From: UBA987 sp002292105
GTDB taxonomy: Bacteria > Bacteroidota > Bacteroidia > NS11-12g > UBA9320
NCBI GenBank assembly: GCA_943846675.1
Contig: OX044357.1
Span: 62,001 to 126,000 of the forward strand
Direction: 5' to 3'
DNA length: 64,000 bases
A program made the position numbers and the translations under genes. Positions 43,027-52,100 of the stretch are shown here, piece after piece. The notes under the pieces are model-generated. The model was not told where the DNA came from, searched no databases, and saw only the letters and a program-made list of their open reading frames with translations. Every line of letters starts with the position of its first letter. Within the stretch, counting starts at the first letter, position 1.

Positions 43027-43933
43027 AAAAGGGTAAAAGATTCTTTAAAGCACCGTCCAGTTCTTCATATTGGAACTGAAACCCGGTTTTCTTAATGCGT
43101 GAAGAAGAGACTCGGCTACCTTGTAAAAAAATTACGGCCATCTCTCCAAAAATTAGTTTTAACAAGAAACTCGGCACATTAGGTAACCATATTTTACGCT
43201 TCAAAACGGCACCAATAGATTCTGTTACCTGTCTATTAGTAACGTGTTCAGGAGCCACAGCATTGTATGGTCCGCTCATCTTTGGGTCTTCAAGACTTTG
43301 GACATACATCTGGCATAAATCATCAACATGAATCCATGGCATGAATTGACTCCCTTTACCCAACGCACTTCCAAATCTTAATTGAATAGGTTGAACCATC
43401 TTGGCCAAAGGTCCTCCTTTAGCTGTCAAAACAACCCCAGTTCTAAGTTTAACCGTTCTAACACCGTGTTTCTCCAATGCATCTGCGGCTAATTCCCATT
43501 CCAAGCACACACCCCCTATAAAATCTCCAGCTGGGCTATCAGACTCTGTAAACACCGTATCGCTCGTTATTGCACCATAATAACCAATGGCCGAAGAACT
43601 TATAAAAGCTTCTAGTTGTATCCCTACTTTTTTGACCGAATTATACAACAAGTCAATTGACTTGACCCTGCTGTCTCGAATTTCTTGTTGCCGGGTTTTT
43701 GTCCAACGACCTTCACTAATATTGGCGCCCGCTAAATGGATAATCGCATTTACGCCTTTAAAAACATTTAAATCCACCGTTCCGCTGCCAATATCCCAAA
43801 CAAACTGTTTGTACGAAATATCTTTTTTCATAGAACGCCCTAACACGTGTATGGAATAGCCTTTTGTTTCTAATAACCGACACAAATGTCGGCCGATTAA
43901 TCCTGAGGCTCCAGTTACTAAAACAGTTTTCAT
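43019..43933 (-). CDS. TIGR01777 family (YfcH-like) NAD-dependent epimerase
   Basis: A 304-residue atypical extended SDR. Markers are the N-terminal [75 protein letters not shown] and [16 protein letters not shown]. Members of this family (E. coli YfcH) have no established substrate. MKTVLVTG at 43933 is taken over the in-frame ATG at 43951 because it starts directly at the nucleotide-binding strand. Convergent with the UDP-glucuronate decarboxylase, overlapping by 8 bp. Confidence 0.9.
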   Translation of the reverse strand: MKTVLVTGASGLIGRHLCRLLETKGYSIHVLGRSMKKDISYKQFVWDIGSGTVDLNVFKGVNAIIHLAGANISEGRWTKTRQQEIRDSRVKSIDLLYNSVKKVGIQLEAFISSSAIGYYGAITSDTVFTESDSPAGDFIGGVCLEWELAADALEKHGVRTVKLRTGVVLTAKGGPLAKMVQPIQLRFGSALGKGSQFMPWIHVDDLCQMYVQSLEDPKMSGPYNAVAPEHVTNRQVTESIGAVLKRKIWLPNVPSFLLKLIFGEMAVIFLQGSRVSSSRIKKTGFQFQYEELDGALKNLLPFST

Positions 43934-43960
43934 ATTACCCTTAAGTCTCACAATTTAACA

Positions 43961-43990
43961 TTGCTCACAAGTATAAACTCTCTATCTTCG
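43961..43990 (+). promoter_or_regulatory. Promoter of the DEAD-box helicase gene
   Basis: TTG (43961-43963), a 19-bp spacer and TATCTTCG (43983-43990; one mismatch to TAnnTTTG) precede ATG 44047, leaving a 5' leader of about 50 nt. Confidence 0.5.
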
Positions 43991-44046
43991 TTAAAGTTTT
44001 CCGAAATGGCACATTGTTCGATTGTCATCTCTAATGCAATTAATAC

Positions 44047-45306
44047 ATGTCATTTAAAAATCTAGGCTTATCAGAGCCTTTGCTAAAGGCCATTGCGCTT
44101 CAAGGATATAAAAATCCAACACCGATTCAGGAGAAATCTATTCCAGAAGTATTTGCTGGAAAAGATGTGCTGGCTTCAGCTCAAACAGGAACCGGCAAAA
44201 CTGCTGGGTTCACCCTGCCGCTGTTACAGATATTATCTGAAAATCCCGTACGAAAAAGACGCCCTATACGCGTTCTAATCTTAACTCCAACAAGGGAACT
44301 CGCCGCACAGATTCTGGCGAATCTTGATCAATACGGCAAATTTTTGGATGTTCGTTCTACAGTAATTTTTGGTGGTGTAAGTGCAAACCCTCAAATCACC
44401 GCTTTAAGGAAAGGCATCGACATTTTGGTGGCTACGCCTGGAAGGTTACTCGATTTAGAAAACCAGCGAAAACTATCGCTACACGAGGTTGACCACTTGG
44501 TGCTTGATGAGGCCGACCGAATGCTAGACATGGGGTTTCTCAGGGACATCAAAAGAGTCCTTCAATTGCTTCCAAAGGATCGACAAAACCTGTTGTTTTC
44601 AGCCACTTTTTCGAAAGAAATAAAGGCCTTGGCGGGTAGCTTTTTGCACAACCCAGTATTGGTAGAAGCAACACCAGAAAACACCACGGTTGAAAAAATT
44701 CAGCAAAAGGTTTATCGCGTCGATAAAAAGAAAAAACCTCAATTGATTATTCAGTTGATTAAAGAAGGAAATTGGCAACAGGTCCTTGTTTTTACTCGGA
44801 CGAAATACGGAGCAAACAAACTTGCAGACAAAATGGGTAAGAATGGCATTACCGCCGTTCCAATTCATGGGAATAAGAGTCAAAATGCACGCACAAAAGC
44901 ACTATCCGATTTTAAGAAAGGGAAAGTCCGTGTGTTAGTAGCGACTGACATTGCAGCTAGGGGTTTAGACATTCCATTGTTGCCACATGTCGTCAATTTC
45001 GAGATTCCAAATGTGCCTGAGGATTATGTTCACCGGATTGGCCGGACAGGAAGAGCCGGTGAAAGCGGTGAAGCGGTTTCGCTAGTCTCTATTGAAGAAG
45101 TGCCGTTGCTAAAGGATATTGTAAAGCTAATTGGTTTTACACCTAAAACAGAAGAGAAAGAGGGATATGAGTCGACAGATGTTGTAGTTCCTAAACAAAA
45201 ACAGAACAACAACAAACCGAAACCTCAGGGCAAGTCAAGACATGGCAATCAAGCCAATCGCAATAAGCGTAAGAAATATTATGGTAATAAGTCGAGGAGA
45301 AACTAA
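44047..45306 (+). CDS. DEAD-box RNA helicase (RhlE-like)
   Basis: A 419-residue ATP-dependent RNA helicase. Q motif [26 protein letters not shown] (about 3-28), Walker A AQTGTGKT (about 44-51), [10 protein letters not shown] with TPGRLLD, DEAD box [13 protein letters not shown] (about 152), SAT, then motif [30 protein letters not shown] and [10 protein letters not shown]. The tail of about 55 residues is rich in Lys, Asn, Gln and Arg and probably binds RNA non-specifically. RhlE-type helicases remodel structured RNA and help growth in the cold; the neighbouring cold-shock-domain gene fits this. Only 2 bp separate its stop from the end of that convergent gene. Confidence 0.95.
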   Translation: MSFKNLGLSEPLLKAIALQGYKNPTPIQEKSIPEVFAGKDVLASAQTGTGKTAGFTLPLLQILSENPVRKRRPIRVLILTPTRELAAQILANLDQYGKFLDVRSTVIFGGVSANPQITALRKGIDILVATPGRLLDLENQRKLSLHEVDHLVLDEADRMLDMGFLRDIKRVLQLLPKDRQNLLFSATFSKEIKALAGSFLHNPVLVEATPENTTVEKIQQKVYRVDKKKKPQLIIQLIKEGNWQQVLVFTRTKYGANKLADKMGKNGITAVPIHGNKSQNARTKALSDFKKGKVRVLVATDIAARGLDIPLLPHVVNFEIPNVPEDYVHRIGRTGRAGESGEAVSLVSIEEVPLLKDIVKLIGFTPKTEEKEGYESTDVVVPKQKQNNNKPKPQGKSRHGNQANRNKRKKYYGNKSRRN

Positions 45307-45308
45307 GC

Positions 45309-45755
45309 TTATCGCTTTACCTCAACTTTAACAGCTACAGGACCTTGGTTACCTTGTTCTACTTCGAACTTAACTAGGTTGTTTTCCTTGATTGGTTCAA
45401 GTGTATTGTTAATGTGAACAAACACACTTTCACCAGTAATGGTGTCTTTTATAAACCCAAATCCTTTGTCGTCATTGAAAAAAGTAACAGTTCCACTTCT
45501 TTCGATTTCCTCTTCAACGTCTTCTCTTTTAGAAACACTAATTGCAATGTTTTCTACTTCGATTTCTTCTTTCTCACTTGGGTCTGGTGGAGTATCCGTA
45601 AAGTTACCGTTGGCGTCAACGTACATAATCATGTCGTCAAGACTTTTCTTTTCTTGACCACGTTTTTCCATGCGCTTGGCTTCCTTTTCGCGTTTCTTTT
45701 TCGCTTTTTTGTTTCTAACTTCTTTTTTACCGAATGTTTCTTGAGATCTCCCCAT
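45309..45755 (-). CDS. Cold-shock-domain protein with charged N-terminal extension
   Basis: A 148-residue protein. The first 40 residues are very basic (KKEVRNKKAKKKREKEAKRM), about 40-85 are acidic (PDPSEKEEIEVENI), and the last 62 form a cold-shock domain with RNP1 KGFGFI and RNP2 VFVHI (SGTVTFFNDDKGFGFIKD, FEVEQGNQGPVAVKVE). Single-strand nucleic acid binding is expected. Typical CspA-type proteins are about 67 residues, so more than half of this one is extension. A candidate promoter lies about 93 bp upstream, giving a long leader. It is convergent with the DEAD-box helicase gene. Confidence 0.92.
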   Translation of the reverse strand: MGRSQETFGKKEVRNKKAKKKREKEAKRMEKRGQEKKSLDDMIMYVDANGNFTDTPPDPSEKEEIEVENIAISVSKREDVEEEIERSGTVTFFNDDKGFGFIKDTITGESVFVHINNTLEPIKENNLVKFEVEQGNQGPVAVKVEVKR

Positions 45756-45847
45756 ATATATTTTAACTGTCTTTATCTACTTGCTTTACTGTAGTAATAA
45801 CATTTGAGATATGCTAATTTGTACGACTAAAGACGTAGAATCATCTT

Positions 45848-45855
45848 CAAAGGTA
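45848..45855 (-). promoter_or_regulatory. Candidate -7 box of the cold-shock-domain gene
   Basis: TACCTTTG on the minus strand matches TAnnTTTG exactly, 92 bp upstream of ATG 45755. Transcription from here would leave a leader of about 85 nt, as seen for temperature-responsive cspA leaders in other bacteria. No good -33 is visible, so confidence is modest. Confidence 0.35.
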
Positions 45856-45888
45856 AAATAAGCACACCAATAATCTAAACGATATTTG

Positions 45889-47019
45889 TTATTCCGTTGT
45901 AAACAATGCAGCGGCGATACGGTCGGCGATTAATTTTCCTTGGTCTGTTAGGGTTATAATTCCACCCGATTGGGTCAGTTTACCACTCCGCTCATAGTTC
46001 TTAATTTCTTGTCCTACATGTTTATCCAAATCAAAATTGAATTCATCAAGAATCGCGCTAGTATCTACGCCCCATTTTGTTCGTAAACCCAACATAATCA
46101 ATTCGTTAATTTGATCTGTCTCCGACAATTTTTCGTCGCTAAAAAAAATATCACCCTGCTCAATTGCCCGTAGGTATTTTGCATTATTTGCGATGTTCCA
46201 TCTTCTATAGCCACTCTGGTAGGAATGTGCCGACGGGCCTACACCTATGTACGCTTTCTGTTTCCAATAATTTGTATTGTGTTGGGCATATCCGCCTGGT
46301 TTGCAATAATTTGATATTTCATACTGCTCCCAACCTTTGGTCTTTATCTCATTAAGGAAATATTCAAACTCGATCGCAGATTTCTCCTCATCCAAGCTTG
46401 GGTACTTCTTTGTCTTAACAAAATGATGAAGCGCCGTGCCCTGCTCTACAGTCAGGCTATATGCAGATATATGATTTATGGGCAGATTCAAGGCTTGTTG
46501 TACGTTCGACTTCCATACGTCAGCTGGCATGGTAGGTACGCCATATATCAAATCTAGATTAATGGATTTGTAACCCACTTTTTCTGCTTCAAGAATTGAT
46601 GCGGTGGCCTGCAAGTGGTCGTGTGACCTGTTCATCCACGTTAAGTCTCTCTGGTCAAAAGATTGAACACCAATACTTAATCGGTTTACCCCAGATTCAA
46701 ACCAATCCTGTAAGTTCTGTGTAGAACAATCATCCGGATTAGCCTCTAATGTACACTCAATCTCTGCTGATAATGAAAAACAGTCTTTAATGGTATCAAG
46801 TATCTGAATGAGTTCCGATTTGAGCAACACACTCGGTGTTCCTCCTCCAAAATAAATGGTTTCAATCCCCTCTCCCGTTAAAGTATCACTGTGTTGCCTC
46901 AGCTCTTGGCAAATGGCATCGACCATTGGTTTGCGGTTTGACAAAGAAGTAGAAAAATGAAAATCGCAATAGTGACATGCTTTTCTACAAAATGGTATGT
47001 GTACATAAATGCCTGCCAT
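45889..47019 (-). CDS. hemW: HemW-like radical SAM protein (heme chaperone)
   Basis: A 376-residue radical SAM protein formerly called an oxygen-independent coproporphyrinogen oxidase. It begins MAGIYVHIPFCRKACHYCDF, with the cluster Cys at 11, 15 and 18 (CxxxCxxC). Further signatures are IETIYFGGGTPS, TLEANPDDC, RLSIGVQSF, LDLIYGVPTM, HISAYSLTVEQGT, QYEISNYCKPG and the HemN C-terminal YWKQKAYIGVGPSAHSY. HemW proteins bind heme and help insert it into respiratory enzymes. The gene is 21 bp downstream of the T9SS esterase and may be cotranscribed with it. Confidence 0.94.
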   Translation of the reverse strand: MAGIYVHIPFCRKACHYCDFHFSTSLSNRKPMVDAICQELRQHSDTLTGEGIETIYFGGGTPSVLLKSELIQILDTIKDCFSLSAEIECTLEANPDDCSTQNLQDWFESGVNRLSIGVQSFDQRDLTWMNRSHDHLQATASILEAEKVGYKSINLDLIYGVPTMPADVWKSNVQQALNLPINHISAYSLTVEQGTALHHFVKTKKYPSLDEEKSAIEFEYFLNEIKTKGWEQYEISNYCKPGGYAQHNTNYWKQKAYIGVGPSAHSYQSGYRRWNIANNAKYLRAIEQGDIFFSDEKLSETDQINELIMLGLRTKWGVDTSAILDEFNFDLDKHVGQEIKNYERSGKLTQSGGIITLTDQGKLIADRIAAALFTTE

Positions 47020-47040
47020 GTAACAGTGAATCGGCTTTGA

Positions 47041-48486
47041 TTACTGCAACACTACAACACGTTTGGTTACCATTTTAGCGCCAGCCAAAATTCGCACGAA
47101 ATAAATACCAGGTCTGTTGCCTAAACGCACGGTGGTCTTATTTCCACCTTTTACCGTTTCATGCTTTACCACATTTCCAGCAATATCAAGAACGTCAATT
47201 TGAGCTCCTGGAGTAATGAATCCTTGGATAACAAGCTGTTGATCTAGTTGAATCGGATTAGGTGAAAGTGTAAGGTTCCATGCATTATTCAATGCAGGCA
47301 ATCCATTCAGCTGGCATGTATCAATTGCCGTTGCAAAGTATTTAGCCATGTTCGTTCTTCTTAAGGTATAGTTGTCAAAACCATGCCCAGCAGTTGATGG
47401 ATTGGCAATTTGCATGGCACAATTTGCCGTATTATTGGTTTTATCGAACTGTACTTCTGGGACTGCTTTACCGTTGTTTTTAGCATCATCAATTAAATCT
47501 ACAATACCTTGAGAGCCATACATAAGGGGCCGATTAATAATGCCTTGACAATTGAACGGAAAACCCATAGCACAGGCATTAAATCCGGCATAAACTCTAG
47601 AATATCCGATTGGAACGATTAGGTCGTTAGGTTGGTGATACGTGTACAATACCGGCGTAACGTCTGAATGACTTTCTACAATGTCGTTAAATACACCACC
47701 GTAAAAATTACCTACACCTCGAATCGTATAATTATTCAATTCGGGTTGGTTTAAAAGTCCTCGATAAGAACCCAAATTGGCACGTGTTAAATCCATTGAG
47801 GCCACCGAAGTATCTAAACCGCGTTTTACAATACAGTCTGACTCATACATCCGATTAGGCGCTTTAGCATCAACCATCTGGCCAGATAAGTTTGTCATTA
47901 CTTCTGTTGAATCATCTGTGAATCCAACACCCAAAGCAATAAATCCTCCAGCGCTTTGTCCTACCACAAATACGTTATTCGCGTCGGGTTTGTACGTTGT
48001 TCTATTATTTACCAAATACCTTATTGCCCCATGAACATCCTGAATACCCCGATAATAAGCGCGATACCATTCACTAGAATCTTGAACATTTAAACAATTC
48101 CAGCTAGCTCCAAAAGAAGACACATTACAGTTAACTGGTCGATCAGTATGTAAAACACCCAGCCTGTAATTGACAGAAGCAGTAATGTAACCTCGTTTTG
48201 CAAACTCTTCTCTAAGGGTCACGAGTGATCCGTCAGCCTTGTCACCGGTCATAAATGCGCCTCCATGAATAATCATCATCACCGGCATTCCACAATTCTT
48301 ATCGGGCGCATCGGTTGGATAGGAAATGTCCATTTTTAAGTCTCTAACATTACCAGCAACATCAATGGCAGTGCCATAGGATACATTGTTGTCTGTTTTA
48401 ATTAGATACTTAGTTGTAATGTAATCCTGAGCTGTTGACTGGTTGACCCCTAAAGCGAGTACGATCACTGTTAAAATTACTCTCAT
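47041..48486 (-). CDS. T9SS-secreted carboxylesterase-like alpha/beta hydrolase
   Basis: A 481-residue exported protein: signal peptide (MRVILTVIVLALGVNQSTA), an alpha/beta hydrolase domain of the carboxylesterase/acetylxylan esterase type (MMIIHGGAFMTGDK with the HGG oxyanion motif, ASVNYRLGVL, and the nucleophile elbow VVGQSAGGFIALG, Ser about 175; the catalytic His probably in AGHGFDNYTL), and a T9SS type A sorting domain (LTLSPNPIQLDQQLVIQG to the C-terminus KRVVVLQ). It would be surface-bound or released and cleave ester bonds; the substrate is unknown. Several Cys in the loops suggest disulfides. Confidence 0.88.
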   Translation of the reverse strand: MRVILTVIVLALGVNQSTAQDYITTKYLIKTDNNVSYGTAIDVAGNVRDLKMDISYPTDAPDKNCGMPVMMIIHGGAFMTGDKADGSLVTLREEFAKRGYITASVNYRLGVLHTDRPVNCNVSSFGASWNCLNVQDSSEWYRAYYRGIQDVHGAIRYLVNNRTTYKPDANNVFVVGQSAGGFIALGVGFTDDSTEVMTNLSGQMVDAKAPNRMYESDCIVKRGLDTSVASMDLTRANLGSYRGLLNQPELNNYTIRGVGNFYGGVFNDIVESHSDVTPVLYTYHQPNDLIVPIGYSRVYAGFNACAMGFPFNCQGIINRPLMYGSQGIVDLIDDAKNNGKAVPEVQFDKTNNTANCAMQIANPSTAGHGFDNYTLRRTNMAKYFATAIDTCQLNGLPALNNAWNLTLSPNPIQLDQQLVIQGFITPGAQIDVLDIAGNVVKHETVKGGNKTTVRLGNRPGIYFVRILAGAKMVTKRVVVLQ

Positions 48487-48522
48487 TTTCCTCGTGTTGG
48501 TTGCGATGGTAAGTTACAACTT

Positions 48523-49149
48523 TTATGCTTTTGTCATTGATGACGCCCACAAATACTTGCTAGCCAGTGTTTTATACGGTGCCCACGATTCAGCTATATC
48601 GAGCATCTCTTTTTTAAGTTGTTTTTTTTCGGATCTTAATCCGTACCAATATTTCATTTTAGTTTGAATCCCAAGATCGTCTACCGGAAATACATTTGGT
48701 CTATCCAACGGAAACATCAAAATCATTTGAACAGTCCATTTACCCACGCCTTTTATTGTTGTTAAATACTCAATAATTTCGGCATCCGACAGTGCACCAA
48801 ACTTGCCCAATGACATGTCGTTATCTAAAGCAAATCTTGCTACATTTTGAATGTAATTCGATTTTGAACCCGATAAACCTACCCCTCTAAGTTGCGTAAT
48901 ATCCAATTCAAGAACAGCCATAGGGTCTGGGTATTGTGAAGGAAATAAGTCTAAAAATCTATGCCAAATGATTTCTGCAACCTTGGTCGACAACTGCTGT
49001 GAAACAATACTTTCTAGCAAGTTGGCGTAGATATCTACACTAGGAAGCGGTTCAATTTCCGATGTCGTGGCATCAAATACCAGTCGCAACTTCGGGTCTA
49101 CACTTTCTAACGCTTGTTTTATCTTTTTATAAGATAGCTCGGATGACAT
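48523..49149 (-). CDS. DNA-3-methyladenine glycosylase (AlkA-like, HhH-GPD)
   Basis: A 208-residue base-excision repair glycosylase of the AlkA/HhH-GPD superfamily. Features: LLESIVSQQLSTKVAEIIWHRF, a helix-hairpin-helix LRGVGLSGSKSNYIQNVARF, and IKGVGKWTVQMILMFPLDRPNVFPVDDLGIQ, with the catalytic Asp in VDD. The absence of Cys after the GPD region shows no iron-sulfur cluster, unlike EndoIII. It would remove alkylated purines. MSSELSYKK at 49149 is chosen over the ATG at 49170. It is 35 bp downstream of the A2M-like gene on the same strand. Confidence 0.9.
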   Translation of the reverse strand: MSSELSYKKIKQALESVDPKLRLVFDATTSEIEPLPSVDIYANLLESIVSQQLSTKVAEIIWHRFLDLFPSQYPDPMAVLELDITQLRGVGLSGSKSNYIQNVARFALDNDMSLGKFGALSDAEIIEYLTTIKGVGKWTVQMILMFPLDRPNVFPVDDLGIQTKMKYWYGLRSEKKQLKKEMLDIAESWAPYKTLASKYLWASSMTKA

Positions 49150-49183
49150 ATCAATACAAGTATACACCATCCGAGCTAAATCT

Positions 49184-52100
49184 TTATTGTGGTTGGACTT
49201 CGCGTTCTACAACTTCTACCCAACCTCCGGGTTGAGTCGCTACAATGGTATTGTCATACATGCTTTCAACCGAAACAGTGGGTTGAAAAAACCGTCCTGC
49301 ATATGTGGCGGTAAGTTTGTACTCGTACCTTCTAACCCCATTACTTTGAATATTTAAGTACGTATATACTCTATCGTCTCTGAAGTCTTGATGAACAAAA
49401 TTATAGTTACCACTTCCTTGCATACGGCTGTTTTCTATCTCCCACCCCGTTGGCATCATAAAAGACAAAGCCAAATCTTTTAAGTACCCTTTTTGAACAC
49501 CATTTTTGATTGAAACGATGGCCTTAAACTCTGTTCCTTGTTCCAACTTGCTCGGATCAATCGTTGCGCCCTTATAGTTAACATATTGTACCTGTAATGA
49601 AAGGTGGTTGCTTTTCTTAATGGTATCAGATTGTAGTGGGACAAAAGTTTTGATAACCCTTACAAATAGCAACCCGTCACCATGATTTGTTATACCGATT
49701 GGGAGCTTTTTATTCCTAGCGTTTCGTATTAACTCCTTTTGAAAAATTGCTTTACCTGTTTTTATCGTGGATGTATGTCCACCTTGTGTTAAATCAAAAT
49801 GAAGCTCTCCATTGCCTTTACTTTGTTTGTAGATACTTGAAATCGCGATAAGGCTGTAGGCAGTCTCTTGCGTGCTCAACCATCGATTTGAAGCCAATTG
49901 TTCTGCTATCTCTTTCATCAAATCAGCATAGTCAAGTTGGTTGCCAATCAAACCTAACGTTTCCAGTATCATCGCTTTATCTCTCAGCGCACTACCAAAC
50001 GTGTATCCATGTCCGGCGTTGTACGTTTGGGTGGTAAAGGCTAATTGATCGATTAAGTTCTCGGCTACTTCAGGCATGCCTGCCTTCGCATAAGCGGCGG
50101 CCAACCTCCATTTAACAATCGGAGAAATTTCACTGCTTTCACGCATTCTGTTCATTGAGGCTAGGTCGGTTTCATCTGCCAATACAAGTGTGTATAATCT
50201 GTACGCTTGAATCAGGTCATCTCCATACCGATTTTTCCTATAACTCTTTGCTTCTTTTTTCTGATAAGACAACCAACTTTTCATAAATTGTTTGTCAACC
50301 TTGTACCCTTTCTGTTGTGCTAATAGTAAAAAGTGCCCTGCATAATTTGAACCCCATGGGCTGCTCTCTCGAGCTCCGGGCCAGTAACCCAATCCACCCG
50401 AACTATTTTGAAAAAGATATAGCCTTCTGATGGCGGCTTGAATATTTTCACTTGACCTAAACAATTGATCCTCACTTAATGTAAGAATGTCACTCAAAAA
50501 CAATTGAGCAAATACAGAGCTCGTGGTTTGCTCAACGCAACCATGTGGATACTGTAGCAACTGGTTTAACCTAGATTGTAGATTCAGTGGTGGCAAGGCG
50601 GATACTTCTATCGCACAGTTATTTGTTCCGTCCAAACCTTTTAGCACTACCTCAGACGACTTTGTTTCTCCGGATTGCACAACCATGTCCGTTACATCCG
50701 TAATACTCGGATTGGGTGTACGAATGGCAATTTCAATCGATTTAGAAGCCTTTTCGCTTCCCACTGATGCGGTACATATCGCTTTAGCAACACCAACTTG
50801 CTCGGCAACCTCTGCCAAAAAATAAATGGTCTCATCGCCCGAAGTACTGAATTCGATAGTCTTGGTATTAGAGCCAATTAGGCGCAGCCCTCCTTTAGTT
50901 TTGACTTTTACCGTGACAGATTTTCTGCCCTCTTCAAGCGAGAATACCGTTACTGGAATTTGGACAGTTTCACCAGGACTTAACACCCGAGGCATAGTAG
51001 GTAAAATCATGATTGGTTTTTTAACCTTAACGGACTTTTCTGCCTTCCCATAGGCATCGTCTTGTCGTGCAATAACCATCATTCTTACTGCGCCGATATA
51101 TGCGCCCATCTCAACGAAATATCGGGCGGTTTGACCTGGCTTTAGGGTAAAAGGCCCAAAAAATTTCACAGCTGGTTTAAATCTATTTGCCTTATGAACC
51201 GACTCATCTACTCCTCCTGCTTCATCGCCACCGACGCTTAATACGTTTCCATATTTTCCTGCATATCCACCCATCACCTCATCGTACAAATCCCACGTAC
51301 GGACACCCAAGCCTTGTTTTTGGTAAAAATGACTCCACAAGTCTGGTGTTTTAAAATGTGTCAAATCCAACAAACCTTCATCCACTACTGCTAGCGTATA
51401 GGTCATTGGTCGTCCATACTTTTCTTTCACTTGAACCAATTCTCTTCTGTCTGGACGTATCTCGTCCTTAACTATTAACTTAGGATGTAAATGACTCTTT
51501 GCGTTTTCAACCTTAATCGGTAGGATGCCATATAAGCGTGCTGGAAGATCATTGTCTTTATGTTTATACGTTTGTAAATAGCTCACGTGTACATACACAT
51601 TAGGCGTCATTTGGGCGGTGGTTCTAAAACTAAACTTTGTCTCTCCTTTACTTCCATTTACCCAAAACTTTTTCAAAACGGATGATCCGTTCTCTACACA
51701 AACCAAAGCCCTTCCATAATCAGAAGACGGTATGGTGATGTTGACTTTTTCGCCAACACTGTACTGTGTTTTGTTACTAGTAAGCACAATAGTTTTGGCC
51801 TGAGTCGTGCTGTTTCTATTCCCTCTTTTCCAGTAAGGCCAATCAACATAAAATGTGTGAGCGCTTCTATGCAACGAAATCGGATCCTTTGCTATCATGA
51901 CGAAGCGCCCCCAATTGGGGTAGGGTAATGCAAAAGATGTGGCAGAAAGTCCTGTTCCATTGGTTGTTACTACAGTATCAAGTACCGGAAACAAACCATT
52001 GGACTGCATATAAGTAGATAAGTTCCCATTATTGTCCCACCACCAATTCCAGTCAATCTTATATATTTTGACTTCAAGTTTTTTTCCTGTTATTGGAGTG

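Noticed and set aside
43951..43951. ATG 43951 as the start of the epimerase
   Set aside because: The six extra residues precede the nucleotide-binding strand without family support; 43933 fits better.
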